A stretch of DNA of 64,000 nt, from positions 1 through 64,000 of the forward strand of contig NZ_JBQCHS010000003.1 in assembly GCF_051954455.1 (NCBI RefSeq). The letters run 5' to 3'. The notes under the pieces are model-generated. The model searched no databases, was not told the origin of the DNA, and saw nothing but the letters and a program-made list of their open reading frames with translations. The position numbers were made by a program, and so were the translations under genes. Positions within the stretch are counted from its first letter, which is position 1, and every line of letters begins with the position of its first letter. Shown here one piece after another: positions 1 through 8,908 of the stretch. This DNA comes from Pseudolysinimonas sp051954455 (GTDB lineage Bacteria; Actinomycetota; Actinomycetes; Actinomycetales; Microbacteriaceae).

Positions 1-1487
1 TGTGTCCGGCCCCGCGCCCGGGCGGCGGCGGCCCCCCCACCCCGCCGCCCGCCGCCGGTCCCCCCCCCGCCCGAGCTGTCGACCACCGCGCTCACGATCG
101 CGTCACGCTGTGCGGCCGGGATCGAGTCCGGCAGCCGGGCGCCGAGGATGCCGCCGAGGGACGCGAAGAGGATCGTGCCGAGGATCGCGATCCCGAGCGC
201 CGATCCGACCTGCCGCGAGGTCGACTGCGTGCCCGACGCCTGCCCGCTCCGCTCGACCGGCACGTCGGCGAGCACGACGCCGGTCAGCTGCGCGGTCGCG
301 AGCCCGACGCCGAAGCCGTAGACGAAGAGCCCCGCGCAGATCGCCCACCATGGGGTGTCGACCCCGATGACGAGCCCGACGATCACGAGCCCCACGATCT
401 CCGCAGCGATGCCGATCCGGACCACGAGCAGCGGCCCCAGCCTGCCGCCGCCCGTCGCCGCGAATCCCGACGCGAGGAACGAGCCGATCGCGAGCGCGAG
501 CAGGACGAGCCCGGTCTGCAGCGCGTCGTAGCCGAGCACGTTCTGCAGCCAGAGCGGCAGCGACAGGATGATGCCGAACTCGCCGAGCGCGACGATCAGC
601 GCGGCGATGTTGCCGTTGCGGAACGACGCGATCCGGAACAGCTCGAACGCGATGATGGGGTCGCGCCCGGCCCGACGCCGATGGAATCCCCATGCCGCGT
701 ATGCGACGAGGGCGAGCAGGGCGAGCCCGAACGCGAACGGGATCGGCGACACGTCGAGCGGCCAGCGCCAGTCGCCGATGCGCGGACGGTGATCGACGGT
801 CCACCAGCCGACCGTCCGCCCTTCGATGAGTCCGTAGACGAGCGCCGTGAACAGCACCACCGAGATGAGACCGCCGACGATGTCGATGCCGGCGCGCCCC
901 GGGGAGCGCGACGGCTGCACGACCAGCGCCGCGCCGACGAGTAGCAGCGCCCCGAGCGGCAGGTTGATGCCGAAGGCCCAGCGCCACGAGAAGTCGGTGG
1001 TCAGCCAGCCGCCCAGGATCGGCCCGATGGCCGCCATCCCGCCGATCGTCGAGCCCCACACGGCGAACGCGATCCCGCGCTCGCGCCCGCGGAACGTCGC
1101 GTTGAGGATCGAGAGCGTCGTCGGCAGGATCATCGCGCCGCCCGCCCCCTGCACGAAGCGTGTCGCGATGAGGAGGCCGCCCGTCGGCGCGAGCGCCGCC
1201 CCGACGCTCGACAGCGCGAAGATCGCGACCCCGATCATGAGGAGCCGCCGCCGCCCGAACCGATCCGCGAGCGCCCCGAACACCAGCAGCAGTGCCGCGA
1301 ACACGAGGGTGTACGACTCCTGCACCCACTGCACCGCGGTGGAGTCGAGGTGCAGATCGTGGACGACCGAGGGGATCGCGACGTTGACGATCGTGGAGTC
1401 GACGATGATGAGCGCGACTGCCACGCTCACGACGACGAGGCCGAGCCACCGCCGACGATCGGGTGTGGCTGCCGCTGCGTCCGTCAT
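1..1487 (-). CDS. MFS drug/multidrug efflux transporter (DHA2 type), C-terminus cut by window edge
   Basis: Inner-membrane proton-coupled exporter of the 14-TM DHA2 (EmrB/QacA) family. The protein reads MTDAAAATPDRRRWLGLVVV with the family motif LIIVDSTIVNVAIP near residues 26-39 and the loop motif GALADRFGRRR near 71-81, followed by many hydrophobic segments. The start is ATG at 1487, preceded by a strong GAGGAGGAT ribosome site. It is divergent from a MarR regulator across 62 bp that contains an 18-bp palindrome, so MarR repression is likely. The frame stays open to base 1, but its last ~20 codons (bases 1-70) turn into Gly/Arg/Ala-rich low complexity unlike the family, so the edge sequence may be unreliable. 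Substrate unknown. Confidence 0.9.
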   Translation of the reverse strand, partial: MTDAAAATPDRRRWLGLVVVSVAVALIIVDSTIVNVAIPSVVHDLHLDSTAVQWVQESYTLVFAALLLVFGALADRFGRRRLLMIGVAIFALSSVGAALAPTGGLLIATRFVQGAGGAMILPTTLSILNATFRGRERGIAFAVWGSTIGGMAAIGPILGGWLTTDFSWRWAFGINLPLGALLLVGAALVVQPSRSPGRAGIDIVGGLISVVLFTALVYGLIEGRTVGWWTVDHRPRIGDWRWPLDVSPIPFAFGLALLALVAYAAWGFHRRRAGRDPIIAFELFRIASFRNGNIAALIVALGEFGIILSLPLWLQNVLGYDALQTGLVLLALAIGSFLASGFAATGGGRLGPLLVVRIGIAAEIVGLVIVGLVIGVDTPWWAICAGLFVYGFGVGLATAQLTGVVLADVPVERSGQASGTQSTSRQVGSALGIAILGTILFASLGGILGARLPDSIPAAQRDAIVSAVVDSSGGGGTGGGRRGGGAAAARARGRT

Positions 1488-1504
1488 CCGGATCCTCCTC
1501 TAGA

Positions 1505-1522
1505 TCATCAGCCGGCTGATGA
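1505..1522. promoter_or_regulatory. 18-bp perfect palindrome, probable MarR operator
   Basis: TCATCAGCCGGCTGATGA is a perfect palindrome in the 62-bp divergent gap between the MFS exporter (start 1487) and the MarR regulator (start 1550). Position, length and symmetry match operators of MarR-family autoregulators. Function is inferred. Confidence 0.75.
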
Positions 1523-1549
1523 ATCGAACGTTAGCACTACCCTGGTCTG

Positions 1550-1987
1550 ATGGCGCAGCCGGCGGATCTCGGGGATGACCCTCTCGCCGCCTGGCCCACC
1601 GGTCGCCTCCTCGCGACCGCCGCGCGCGCCACCGAGAACCGCTGGCACGCCGCACTCGATGGGCTGGGGCTCACCCACGCCGGCCTTGTCGCGCTCCACC
1701 TGCTCGACGGCGGGCCACTCGCTCAGGCCGACCTCGCCCGGGCCGCTCGCGTCGAGGCGCAGACGATGTCCCGCACCCTGGAGCGGCTGGAGCGCGCCGG
1801 CTACGTCAGCCGCGAGCCGCATCCGACCGATCGCCGCCGCATCCTCGTCGCCCGCACGCCCGAGGGCGACGCCGCCCTCGCTCGAGCGCAGGTCGTCGAG
1901 CGCGATCTCTTCCCCTCCGCGGCCGACACCGCGGCCTTCCGGGGAGCTCTCCTGGAGATCATCCGGGCGGGCGGCGCACCGCAATAG
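1550..1987 (+). CDS. MarR family transcriptional regulator
   Basis: 145-residue winged-helix repressor. The helix-turn-helix lies near residues 55-85 (LAQADLARAARVEAQTMSRT) and is followed by the wing with the family signature PTDRRRILVARTPEG near residues 91-105. Length is normal for MarR. It is divergent from the MFS exporter and separated from it by a perfect 18-bp palindrome, the usual arrangement for a ligand-released repressor that controls both its own gene and an efflux pump. The ligand is not predictable. The ATG at 1550 has no strong Shine-Dalgarno. Confidence 0.92.
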   Translation: MAQPADLGDDPLAAWPTGRLLATAARATENRWHAALDGLGLTHAGLVALHLLDGGPLAQADLARAARVEAQTMSRTLERLERAGYVSREPHPTDRRRILVARTPEGDAALARAQVVERDLFPSAADTAAFRGALLEIIRAGGAPQ

Positions 1988-2035
1988 ATCCCGCCCACGA
2001 CGATCACTCCGGGCCGCGAGCTCGGCCGAGCCGCC

Positions 2036-2737
2036 TCAGCGCCCGAGGATCGCGAGCAGCAGCTCGGTGAGCTCGGTCGGCTTCGTGAGCTGGGGCCAGT
2101 GCCCGGTCGGGAGGTCGACGATGTCGACGGCGGTCAGCTCCGCGAGCTCGGCGACGAGCGGATGGCCGGCGGCGATCGTGCCGCGGATGTCGTCGGCGGG
2201 GAAGCCGGTCGCGATGAGGGTGGCCGGGATCGCGCGCCGCACGGCCGCGTCGCCGGAGTAGTGCATCGGGTCGCGGGCGACGCCGAGCGGCTCGGGTCGC
2301 GCCCGGCGGCGGAACTCGGCCCGCAGCGCGTCGTCGAGGTCGCGCAGATCGCTCGGCGGGAACTCCTCCCACGCTGGCAGCGGCAGCGTTCCGTCCGCGG
2401 GCTCCCACTCGTCGGTGATGTTGGCGCCCTCGGGCAGCGGGAAGGAGTCGACGAACACGACGCGCGCGACCGCCTCCGGTCGCGCGTCCGCCGCCGCCCA
2501 GGCGATGGGACCGCCGCCGGAGTGGCCGACGAGCGCGACGGGAGCGTCGACCGCGTCGACCTCCTCCACCACCGCGTCGATCGACTCCCGCATACCGACC
2601 GCGGACGGATCGTCGCCGTCACGGAGGCCCGGCAGCGTCGGAGTCCGCACCTCGTGCCCCGCCGCACGCAGCGCCGGCTCGACCTCGCGCCAGAGCGAGC
2701 CGTCCCACCAGAATCCGGAGATGAGCATGACGTTCAT
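2036..2737 (-). CDS. alpha/beta hydrolase
   Basis: 233-residue cytoplasmic alpha/beta-hydrolase-fold esterase-like protein. It shows the nucleophile elbow GHSGGG (Ser near residue 73), an N-terminal LISGFWWDGSLW strand and oxyanion region, and a C-terminal catalytic His in GHWPQLTKP near residue 213. I chose ATG 2737 because the family begins about 3 residues before LISG; an upstream in-frame ATG at 2782 would add 15 atypical residues. It is convergent with the MarR gene. Substrate unknown. Confidence 0.85.
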   Translation of the reverse strand: MNVMLISGFWWDGSLWREVEPALRAAGHEVRTPTLPGLRDGDDPSAVGMRESIDAVVEEVDAVDAPVALVGHSGGGPIAWAAADARPEAVARVVFVDSFPLPEGANITDEWEPADGTLPLPAWEEFPPSDLRDLDDALRAEFRRRARPEPLGVARDPMHYSGDAAVRRAIPATLIATGFPADDIRGTIAAGHPLVAELAELTAVDIVDLPTGHWPQLTKPTELTELLLAILGR

Positions 2738-2887
2738 GGCGCGACCATAAAGCCCGCCCCCGGCATTTGTAGGGTTCCCCAACCCGTTCGGACCCGCCGC
2801 CCGCCGCCGTTCGTGGCTGCCGACGACGATTTCGGCCGGCCGGCGGGCCTCGGCTTACCGTCGGAGAAGACCATCGGGAGGTGTGTG

Positions 2888-4933
2888 ATGACGGACGTGG
2901 CGGATCGCGTCGAGACCGGCAGCAACGCGGACAGCATCGACGTCTCGGCGCTCGGCGAGCTGCTCATGGGGCGCTGGGCGGCGGCGCGGCGGCACTCGCG
3001 CGAGCTCGTGAAGCGGCCGGAGTTCCAGCGCGAGCCGGGACTCCCCATGCCGGAGCATCGCAAGCGCGTCTTCCACCAGCTCGAGCTGCTGGTCGAGAAC
3101 AAGGCCGTGCACCGCGCCTTCCCGAAGCGCCTCGACGGCGAGGAGGACCACGGCGGCAACATCGCCTCCTTCGAGGAGTTCCTCATCGGCGACCCGTCGC
3201 TCCAGATCAAGGCCGGCGTGCAGTGGGGTCTGTTCGGCGCCGCGATCATGCACCTCGGCACCGAGCGCCACCACGACGCGTTCCTGCCGGGCGCGATGTC
3301 GCTCGCGACGCCCGGCGCATTCGCGATGACGGAGACCGGGCACGGCTCCGACGTCGCCTCGATCGCGACGACCGCGACCTACGACCCCGAGGCCGACGAG
3401 TTCGTCATCGACACCCCGTTCCGCGCCGCGTGGAAGGACTACATCGGCAACGCCGCGATCGACGCGAAGGCGGCCGTCGTGTTCGCGCAGCTGATCGTCG
3501 CGGGGGTCAACCACGGCGTCCACGCGCTCTACGTGCCGCTGCGCGACGGCGCGGAGTTCCTGCCCGGCATCGGCGGCGAGGACGACGGCCTCAAGGGCGG
3601 CCTGAACGGCATCGACAACGGCCGCCTGCACTTCTCGGGCGTCCGGGTCCCGCGCACCAACCTGCTCAACCGCTACGGCGACGTCGACGAGAACGGCGTC
3701 TACAGCTCGCCGATCGCGAGCCCCGGGCGCCGCTTCTTCACGATGATCGGCACGCTCGTGCAGGGCCGCGTCTCGCTCGACGGCTCCGCCACGGTGGCGA
3801 GCAAGATGGCGCTGCAGATCGCGGTGACCTACGCGAACCAGCGGCGCCAGTTCTCCGACACCTCCGAGGGCGAGGAGGTCACCCTCCTCGACTACGGCCG
3901 CCACCAGCGTCGCTTGCTGCCGCGCATCGCGACCACGTACGCGATGTCGTTCGCGCACGAGGAGCTGCTGGCCAAGTTCCACGACGTGTTCTCCGGCGCG
4001 CACGACACCGACGCCGACCGGCAGGAGCTCGAGACCTTCGCCGCGTCGCTCAAGCCGTTCTCCACCTGGACGGCGCTCGACATCCTTCAGGAGACTCGGG
4101 AGGCGATGGGCGGCAACGGCTTCCTCGCCGAGAACCGTGTGGCGCAGCTGCGGGCCGACCTCGACATCTACGTGACGTTCGAGGGGGACAACAACGTGCT
4201 CCTCCAGCTCGTCGCGAAGCGCCTGCTGAGCGACTACGCCCGCCGCTTCGCCAAGCCCGATGCGGCGGCCATCTCGAAGCTCGTCGCCGCGCAGGTCGGC
4301 GAGGTGGCGATCAACCGCTCGGGCCTGCGCGCGTTCGGGCAGCGGATCGGCGACCTGGGATCGACGGCCCGCTCGATCGGACGGCTCCGCTCCGCCGACG
4401 CGCAGCGCGCCCTCCTCACCGACCGCGTCGAGACCATGGTCGGCGAGATCGCCGGCCGCATGCGCGGCGTCGCGAAGCTCTCGCCCGCGAAGGCGGCGGC
4501 GCTGTTCAACGCCAACCAGAACGAGCTCATCGAGGCGGCCTATGCGCATGCCGAGCTGCTCGAATGGGAGGCCTTCACGGCCGGCCTCGCGAAGATCGCC
4601 GATCCGCAGACGAAGAAGGTCGTGACCTGGCTGCGCGACCTGTTCGGGCTCGGGCTCATCGAGAAGCACGCCGCCTGGTACCTCATCCACGGCCGCGTCT
4701 CCGGCCCCCGCATGCAGGCCGTCACCGACTACATCGACGACCGGCTGCTGCCGCGGCTCCGCCCTCGCGCGCAGGAGCTCGTCGACGCGTTCGCCTTCGA
4801 GCCGGAGCACCTGCGGGCGCCCGTCGCGAGCGGTGCGGAGCGCGAGCGTCAGGAGGAGGCGCGCGCGTGGTTCGCCGCGCAGAAGGCCGCGGGGACGGCT
4901 CCCGTGATGGAGAAGTCGCAGAAGAAGAAGTGA
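2888..4933 (+). CDS. acyl-CoA oxidase / acyl-CoA dehydrogenase family flavoenzyme
   Basis: 681-residue FAD enzyme for the first oxidation of fatty acyl-CoA (trans-2-enoyl-CoA formation). Domains in order: an N-terminal acyl-CoA oxidase helical region, the FAD/substrate middle domain with AMTETGHGSD (residues 145-154), then C-terminal helical domains with FEGDNNVLLQLVAKRLL near residues 429-445, a hallmark of the oxidase subfamily that carries the catalytic Glu. Length is close to peroxisomal-type acyl-CoA oxidases and longer than ordinary dehydrogenases (~390). The ATG at 2888 has GGGAGG seven bases upstream. It is a single gene with no beta-oxidation partners beside it. Confidence 0.88.
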   Translation: MTDVADRVETGSNADSIDVSALGELLMGRWAAARRHSRELVKRPEFQREPGLPMPEHRKRVFHQLELLVENKAVHRAFPKRLDGEEDHGGNIASFEEFLIGDPSLQIKAGVQWGLFGAAIMHLGTERHHDAFLPGAMSLATPGAFAMTETGHGSDVASIATTATYDPEADEFVIDTPFRAAWKDYIGNAAIDAKAAVVFAQLIVAGVNHGVHALYVPLRDGAEFLPGIGGEDDGLKGGLNGIDNGRLHFSGVRVPRTNLLNRYGDVDENGVYSSPIASPGRRFFTMIGTLVQGRVSLDGSATVASKMALQIAVTYANQRRQFSDTSEGEEVTLLDYGRHQRRLLPRIATTYAMSFAHEELLAKFHDVFSGAHDTDADRQELETFAASLKPFSTWTALDILQETREAMGGNGFLAENRVAQLRADLDIYVTFEGDNNVLLQLVAKRLLSDYARRFAKPDAAAISKLVAAQVGEVAINRSGLRAFGQRIGDLGSTARSIGRLRSADAQRALLTDRVETMVGEIAGRMRGVAKLSPAKAAALFNANQNELIEAAYAHAELLEWEAFTAGLAKIADPQTKKVVTWLRDLFGLGLIEKHAAWYLIHGRVSGPRMQAVTDYIDDRLLPRLRPRAQELVDAFAFEPEHLRAPVASGAERERQEEARAWFAAQKAAGTAPVMEKSQKKK

Positions 4934-4947
4934 GACCCCAACGCCTG

Positions 4948-4962
4948 TGAAACTTTGTTTCA
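4948..4962. promoter_or_regulatory. 15-bp inverted repeat TGAAAC-TTT-GTTTCA, probable RpiR operator
   Basis: A perfect 6+3+6 inverted repeat sits 85 bp before the start codon of the glycoside-hydrolase-like gene. RpiR-family regulators commonly bind A/T-rich palindromes of this shape, and an RpiR gene lies at the other end of the same gene. A further half-site-like GAAACAAT lies at 4981-4988. I could not place a convincing -35/-10 pair. Confidence 0.6.
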
Positions 4963-5046
4963 GGGGATAGACGGGGCAAAGAAACAATATGTAAGGTGGC
5001 GGCACTGCGCGCCGCGCCTGGTGCGTCGTCACCTGGGAGATGCACC

Positions 5047-7872
5047 ATGCGCGTCCATACCCGCACGTCGATTCTCACCACCGTCGTTCTCGCCGCATTG
5101 GCGTCGTCCGTGATTCTCGGATCGTCGGCATACGCCTCCGGGCCGGAGGATCCGACCAGTGTCACCTCGTACGCGCCCGCGAATACCGTCGACGTCGCAC
5201 GATCGGCGACTGCGACGGCCAGCAGCTCCGAGGGGCAGTGGCCGCCGTCGAAGCTCGTCGATGGCGATGCGGGCACGTCCGGCCTCAACCTCTGGGTGGC
5301 TGGTGATACGGGAGTCGCGACAGGCGGGTGGGCCCAGCTCGAGCTCGCGGCACCCGCGGTCGTTCAACGCGTGGTCGTCTTCCCGCGCGGAGACGCGGGC
5401 TTCTACGGCGTCTACTTCCCGACGCAGTACAGCGTGTCGCTGCTCGACGCCGCCGGTGCGGTGATCGCGCACCAGGACATCACCCACGCCGACGTCCCCG
5501 GGGCCACCGTCTCGAAGCCCGATGTGATCGACTTCACGGAGGGTGCCGCTGCATCCCGCGTGCGGATCGACGTGACCAAGCGGCAGAGCCGGGAGGGTGG
5601 CATCCTGCAGCTCTCCGAGGTCGCGGCGTTCGCGGAAGGAAGCGGCGGCGGGACCTCGCCCGGAGGCGGCGGAACTGGCACCGGCACCGATCCTCTCGCC
5701 GACTACCAGCCGGCGGGCACCCGGGACCTCGCGCTCGGTGCCCGCGTGAGCGGGTCGTCGAGCTATGAGCAGCCGGGGGAGACCTGGAGCGCGGCCTTCG
5801 CGGTCAACGGCACCGTCGGGAACGCGGACGGGTGGAGCACCGACCCGTATGCCAAAGTCGGCGATCCCGCCACGGAGGCCACCTTGACCGTCGACCTCCG
5901 ATGCGCGTCCGACCTCGCCCGCGTCGTGGTGTTCCCCCGCTCGAAGGACTTCCCCCGGGACTACCGCATCGAGACCTCCGACGACGGGACGACGTGGGGC
6001 ACCGTCGGCGAGAGCCTCGGCAATCCGAGCGCGCAGACGACCCCGCAGTCGTTCGACACTCCCGCCGGCACGAGCGCCCGTTACGTGCGGATGCACGTCA
6101 TCACACGTAACGGGCCCGATGGCGGCGACGGCTATCTCGTCCAGCTCTCGGAGTTCGCGGTTTTCGGTGTCGCCGGTCAGTGCGTCACCCAGGTGAAGCC
6201 GGCACTCGAGCTCCAGCCCGGGGCGACGGACGACACCTGGTTCGAGGCGACGGGCACGAGCGGTACTTACACGGTGTCGAGCTCGGACCCGGCGGTCGCG
6301 TCGGTCGCCCCGGACGGTGCCATCACCGGGGTCGCTGCCGGCACCGCGACGATCGTTCTGGCTACGGGTGCGACGCGGCTCACGGTGCCCGTCTCCGTCG
6401 CGGACCACATCGAGCGCATCGGGGACGGCTTCGAGATCACGGCATTCTGGCCGCCCACCATCGGCCATGTCGTTGACGAGCAGTACCGCAATCTCGCCGA
6501 CGCCGGGATCGACGTCGTGCAGAACGCGCAGATCGAGACCGCCGCACCGGAGCAGAACCTCAAGATGGCGGCCCTGGCCGCGAAGTACGGCATGAAGGTC
6601 GTCGTGCAGGACAATACCGTCAGCCCGGGCACGATGACGGCGGCGGAGGCGACGGCGTGGGCGCAGCGCTACACCGACGTGCCGGGCGTGGGAGGGTTCT
6701 TCCTCGTCGACGAACCGTCGAATGCGACGGCGTATGCGACGGCCTTCAATGCCATCCGCACGGCGGCTCCCGACTACTACGTGCACCTCAATTTTCTCCC
6801 ATACGGGGCATTGGGCGGAGTCGACAGCAGCCGCGCCGCCATGCAGGGCTGGCTGGATGCGACCGGCCAACGGACCGGCGACGAGCCCGACTACCTGATG
6901 TACGACCTGTACCCGTTCGGAGCCTCATCGACCGACTTCACGTCGCTCTTCACCGGTCTCGATGCGGGGCGCGAGATCGGATTGCAGAATCGGATCAAGA
7001 CGGCCACCTACCTCCAGGCGATCGGCATCCCTGGTGCGCTTCGCCGACCGGACGCCGAGGAGATCCGCTACGAGGCGAACATGGCGCTCGCCTACGGCTA
7101 CAAGCAGTTGTCCTACTTCGCCTGGTGGACGCCCACGAATCGCAGTGAGCAGTTCACCGACGGGATCATCGACCCGAACGGGGTGAAGACCGACCTTTAC
7201 GGACCCGTTCAGCAGCTCAATTCGGAGATCCACGCACTCGGACCGACGCTCATGAGGCTGGACGCGAAGGAGGTCTTCCTCAGCGGGAACGCATACGGGC
7301 AACCGACGGTGCCGGCAGGCTACTTCGTGCAGCCGCGCAGTGCCGGCGACCTCGTGGTGTCACACCTGGTCGATCGCTCCACCGGCACCGACTACCTGTT
7401 CGTGGTGAACAACGAACTCGGAGCCGGGCAGGACGTCGTGCTCGATGTCGGGGACGGGGTCACCGCGGTGCGCGAGGTGAGTCGTGCGGACGGATCGCTC
7501 GGCGATCCGGTCGATCTGACCGCGACCTCCGCCTCCTCCCAGCTCCTCCGAACGACGCCGCCCTCACGGGCCGCCGTGGCCGCGGTCGCCGGATCGCATC
7601 TCACCCGGCATCTCGATCCGTCGGAGGGCGTCCTGTACCAGCTGGTGCGCGGAGCGTCGACCGGCACCGGCACGGGCCCCGGCGACGGGGGACCGTCAGC
7701 GCCCGGCACCGCCACGGGTTCGACCGGCACCAGCACGGCGGCCACGGGTGGGCGCCTCGCGACGTCGGGCTCGGATCTGTCATGGGGCTCCGTGGCGCTG
7801 TCGGCCATCATGCTGATGAGCGGACTCCTCTTGGTCTCCGCGCGTCGTCGCCGACGCCGCCGGGCCCTCTGA
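5047..7872 (+). CDS. cell-wall-anchored glycoside-hydrolase-like protein with two F5/8-type C domains
   Basis: 941-residue exported protein. A signal peptide covers residues 1-~33 (ends near SSAYA). Two discoidin (F5/8C) carbohydrate-binding-like modules follow near 50-195 and 225-378, then a bacterial Ig-like (Big2) module near 385-460 (ITGVAAGTATIVL). A TIM-barrel-like region spans ~465-780, with an acidic pair at FFLVDEPS near 555 and an aromatic FAWWTP strand, typical of glycoside hydrolases. The C-terminus has Gly/Thr-rich spacers, the sorting-like motif RLATSG near 903-908, a hydrophobic segment and a seven-Arg stop. That resembles an LAxTG sortase signal. The start has GGGAG upstream. 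The glycan is unknown. A 15-bp operator-like repeat and a convergent RpiR gene suggest sugar-responsive control. Confidence 0.82.
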   Translation: MRVHTRTSILTTVVLAALASSVILGSSAYASGPEDPTSVTSYAPANTVDVARSATATASSSEGQWPPSKLVDGDAGTSGLNLWVAGDTGVATGGWAQLELAAPAVVQRVVVFPRGDAGFYGVYFPTQYSVSLLDAAGAVIAHQDITHADVPGATVSKPDVIDFTEGAAASRVRIDVTKRQSREGGILQLSEVAAFAEGSGGGTSPGGGGTGTGTDPLADYQPAGTRDLALGARVSGSSSYEQPGETWSAAFAVNGTVGNADGWSTDPYAKVGDPATEATLTVDLRCASDLARVVVFPRSKDFPRDYRIETSDDGTTWGTVGESLGNPSAQTTPQSFDTPAGTSARYVRMHVITRNGPDGGDGYLVQLSEFAVFGVAGQCVTQVKPALELQPGATDDTWFEATGTSGTYTVSSSDPAVASVAPDGAITGVAAGTATIVLATGATRLTVPVSVADHIERIGDGFEITAFWPPTIGHVVDEQYRNLADAGIDVVQNAQIETAAPEQNLKMAALAAKYGMKVVVQDNTVSPGTMTAAEATAWAQRYTDVPGVGGFFLVDEPSNATAYATAFNAIRTAAPDYYVHLNFLPYGALGGVDSSRAAMQGWLDATGQRTGDEPDYLMYDLYPFGASSTDFTSLFTGLDAGREIGLQNRIKTATYLQAIGIPGALRRPDAEEIRYEANMALAYGYKQLSYFAWWTPTNRSEQFTDGIIDPNGVKTDLYGPVQQLNSEIHALGPTLMRLDAKEVFLSGNAYGQPTVPAGYFVQPRSAGDLVVSHLVDRSTGTDYLFVVNNELGAGQDVVLDVGDGVTAVREVSRADGSLGDPVDLTATSASSQLLRTTPPSRAAVAAVAGSHLTRHLDPSEGVLYQLVRGASTGTGTGPGDGGPSAPGTATGSTGTSTAATGGRLATSGSDLSWGSVALSAIMLMSGLLLVSARRRRRRRAL

Positions 7873-7890
7873 TCCCGAGAGTCGGCGAGG

Positions 7891-8811
7891 TCAGCTGCGG
7901 GTGCGCTTCCGAGCGTCTCGGTGCCCGATCGTCGCCGCCCAGGTCCGCTCGGCGAAGCGGGTGGATCGTTCCGGGTTCTGCCAGGACGTGAGGACATAGA
8001 GCAGATCGGCCGCGAAGACCTGGGTGTGCGACGATGTCATCGCCCCGAGCTCCAGGTAGTCGTCCGGCGGCGCCGTGCGGATGACGACCTCGGCCTGCGC
8101 CGCGAGCGCGGACGCGGGGTCACTCGTGATCGCGATCGTTCGGGCCCCAGCGGACCGCGCGACCGCCAGCATCCCGACGGTCTCAGCGGTCGTCCCTGAG
8201 CTCGAGATCCCGATGGCGACGGCCTGAGGGTCCAAGCACGACGCGCTCATGATCCCCAGCTGCGGATCGCTCCAGGCCCGCGCATTGATGCCGATCTGAT
8301 ACAGCCGGTCGACCAGCCCGTCCGAGATCGAGGCCGATCCGCCGACGCCGTAGACATCGACGTGTCGGCTCTCCGCCACCATGGCGGCCGCGCGTCGGAA
8401 GCGCGGCAGATCCACCAGATCGGCGGACGCCTGCAGGGCGCTGACGTGGGTCGACAGGAACGTGCGCAGGAGTTCTCGGTCGCTCATCGACGGGTCGACC
8501 ATCGCCCCCGGCGTGCGGGCGAAACCGCTCTCGCCGACAGAGCGGCCGAGGTCTGCGGCCGCTCCGACGCGCAGCTGGACGTACCCGCCGTATCCGATCA
8601 CGCGGCAGAACCGGGTGACCGTCGGGCTCGAGACCCCCGCGAGTCGGGCAAGCTCGGCGATCGAGGAGTGGACCGCGGTCTCGGGATGTTCGAGCAGGAA
8701 CATCGCGAGCTTCGCCATCGATGGCGTCAACCCGGGCAGAACCGCCTGCAGCCGGGCGCGGAGCCCGAACTCGGGCGGAGCAGCGACGACGCCCTCGAGA
8801 TCATCGGTCAC
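7891..8811 (-). CDS. RpiR/MurR family transcriptional regulator (HTH + SIS)
   Basis: About 306 residues. The N-terminal RpiR helix-turn-helix contains IAELARLAGVSSPTVTRFCR, and the C-terminal SIS sugar-phosphate-sensing domain contains DVYGVGGSASISDGLVDRL and GISSSGTTAETVGMLAVA. This family senses phosphosugars and controls amino-sugar or glycan use. It is convergent with the cell-wall glycoside-hydrolase-like gene, with 18 bp between stops, and is its likely regulator. The start is uncertain. GTG 8811 is chosen; an in-frame GTG at 8856 would extend it by 15 residues into a hairpin-forming repeat. Neither has a good Shine-Dalgarno. Confidence 0.88.
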   Translation of the reverse strand: MTDDLEGVVAAPPEFGLRARLQAVLPGLTPSMAKLAMFLLEHPETAVHSSIAELARLAGVSSPTVTRFCRVIGYGGYVQLRVGAAADLGRSVGESGFARTPGAMVDPSMSDRELLRTFLSTHVSALQASADLVDLPRFRRAAAMVAESRHVDVYGVGGSASISDGLVDRLYQIGINARAWSDPQLGIMSASCLDPQAVAIGISSSGTTAETVGMLAVARSAGARTIAITSDPASALAAQAEVVIRTAPPDDYLELGAMTSSHTQVFAADLLYVLTSWQNPERSTRFAERTWAATIGHRDARKRTRS

Positions 8812-8849
8812 CGGGCCATAGTGCCAGGGCCGGTGCCGTCCCGTGCTCT

Positions 8850-8897
8850 CCTCCACAAAGGAGGCTCTCGATACGTCGGCTCCGCCGACTACTCGAC
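8850..8897. repeat. palindromic REP-like intergenic element
   Basis: Two small hairpins lie in tandem: CCTCC-acaaa-GGAGG (8850-8864) and GTCGGC-tcc-GCCGAC (8875-8889). The second is framed by CTCGATAC on the left and TACTCGAC on the right. That frame resembles, from memory, the abundant CTCGATACG...CTACTCGACC intergenic repeats of Microbacteriaceae. It lies just past the stop of the minus-strand nuclease gene and could act as its transcription terminator. Confidence 0.55.
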
Positions 8898-8908
8898 CCG
8901 CGGACGCG

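Noticed and set aside
4955..4993. Promoter with TTGTTT as -35 and TATGTA as -10 before the glycoside-hydrolase-like gene
   Set aside because: The spacing would be 27 bp, too long for a sigma-70-type promoter.
2855..5032. Long open frame opposite the acyl-CoA oxidase
   Set aside because: Arg/Val/Glu-rich shadow of a high-GC gene with no motif; the plus strand carries a complete, conserved enzyme.
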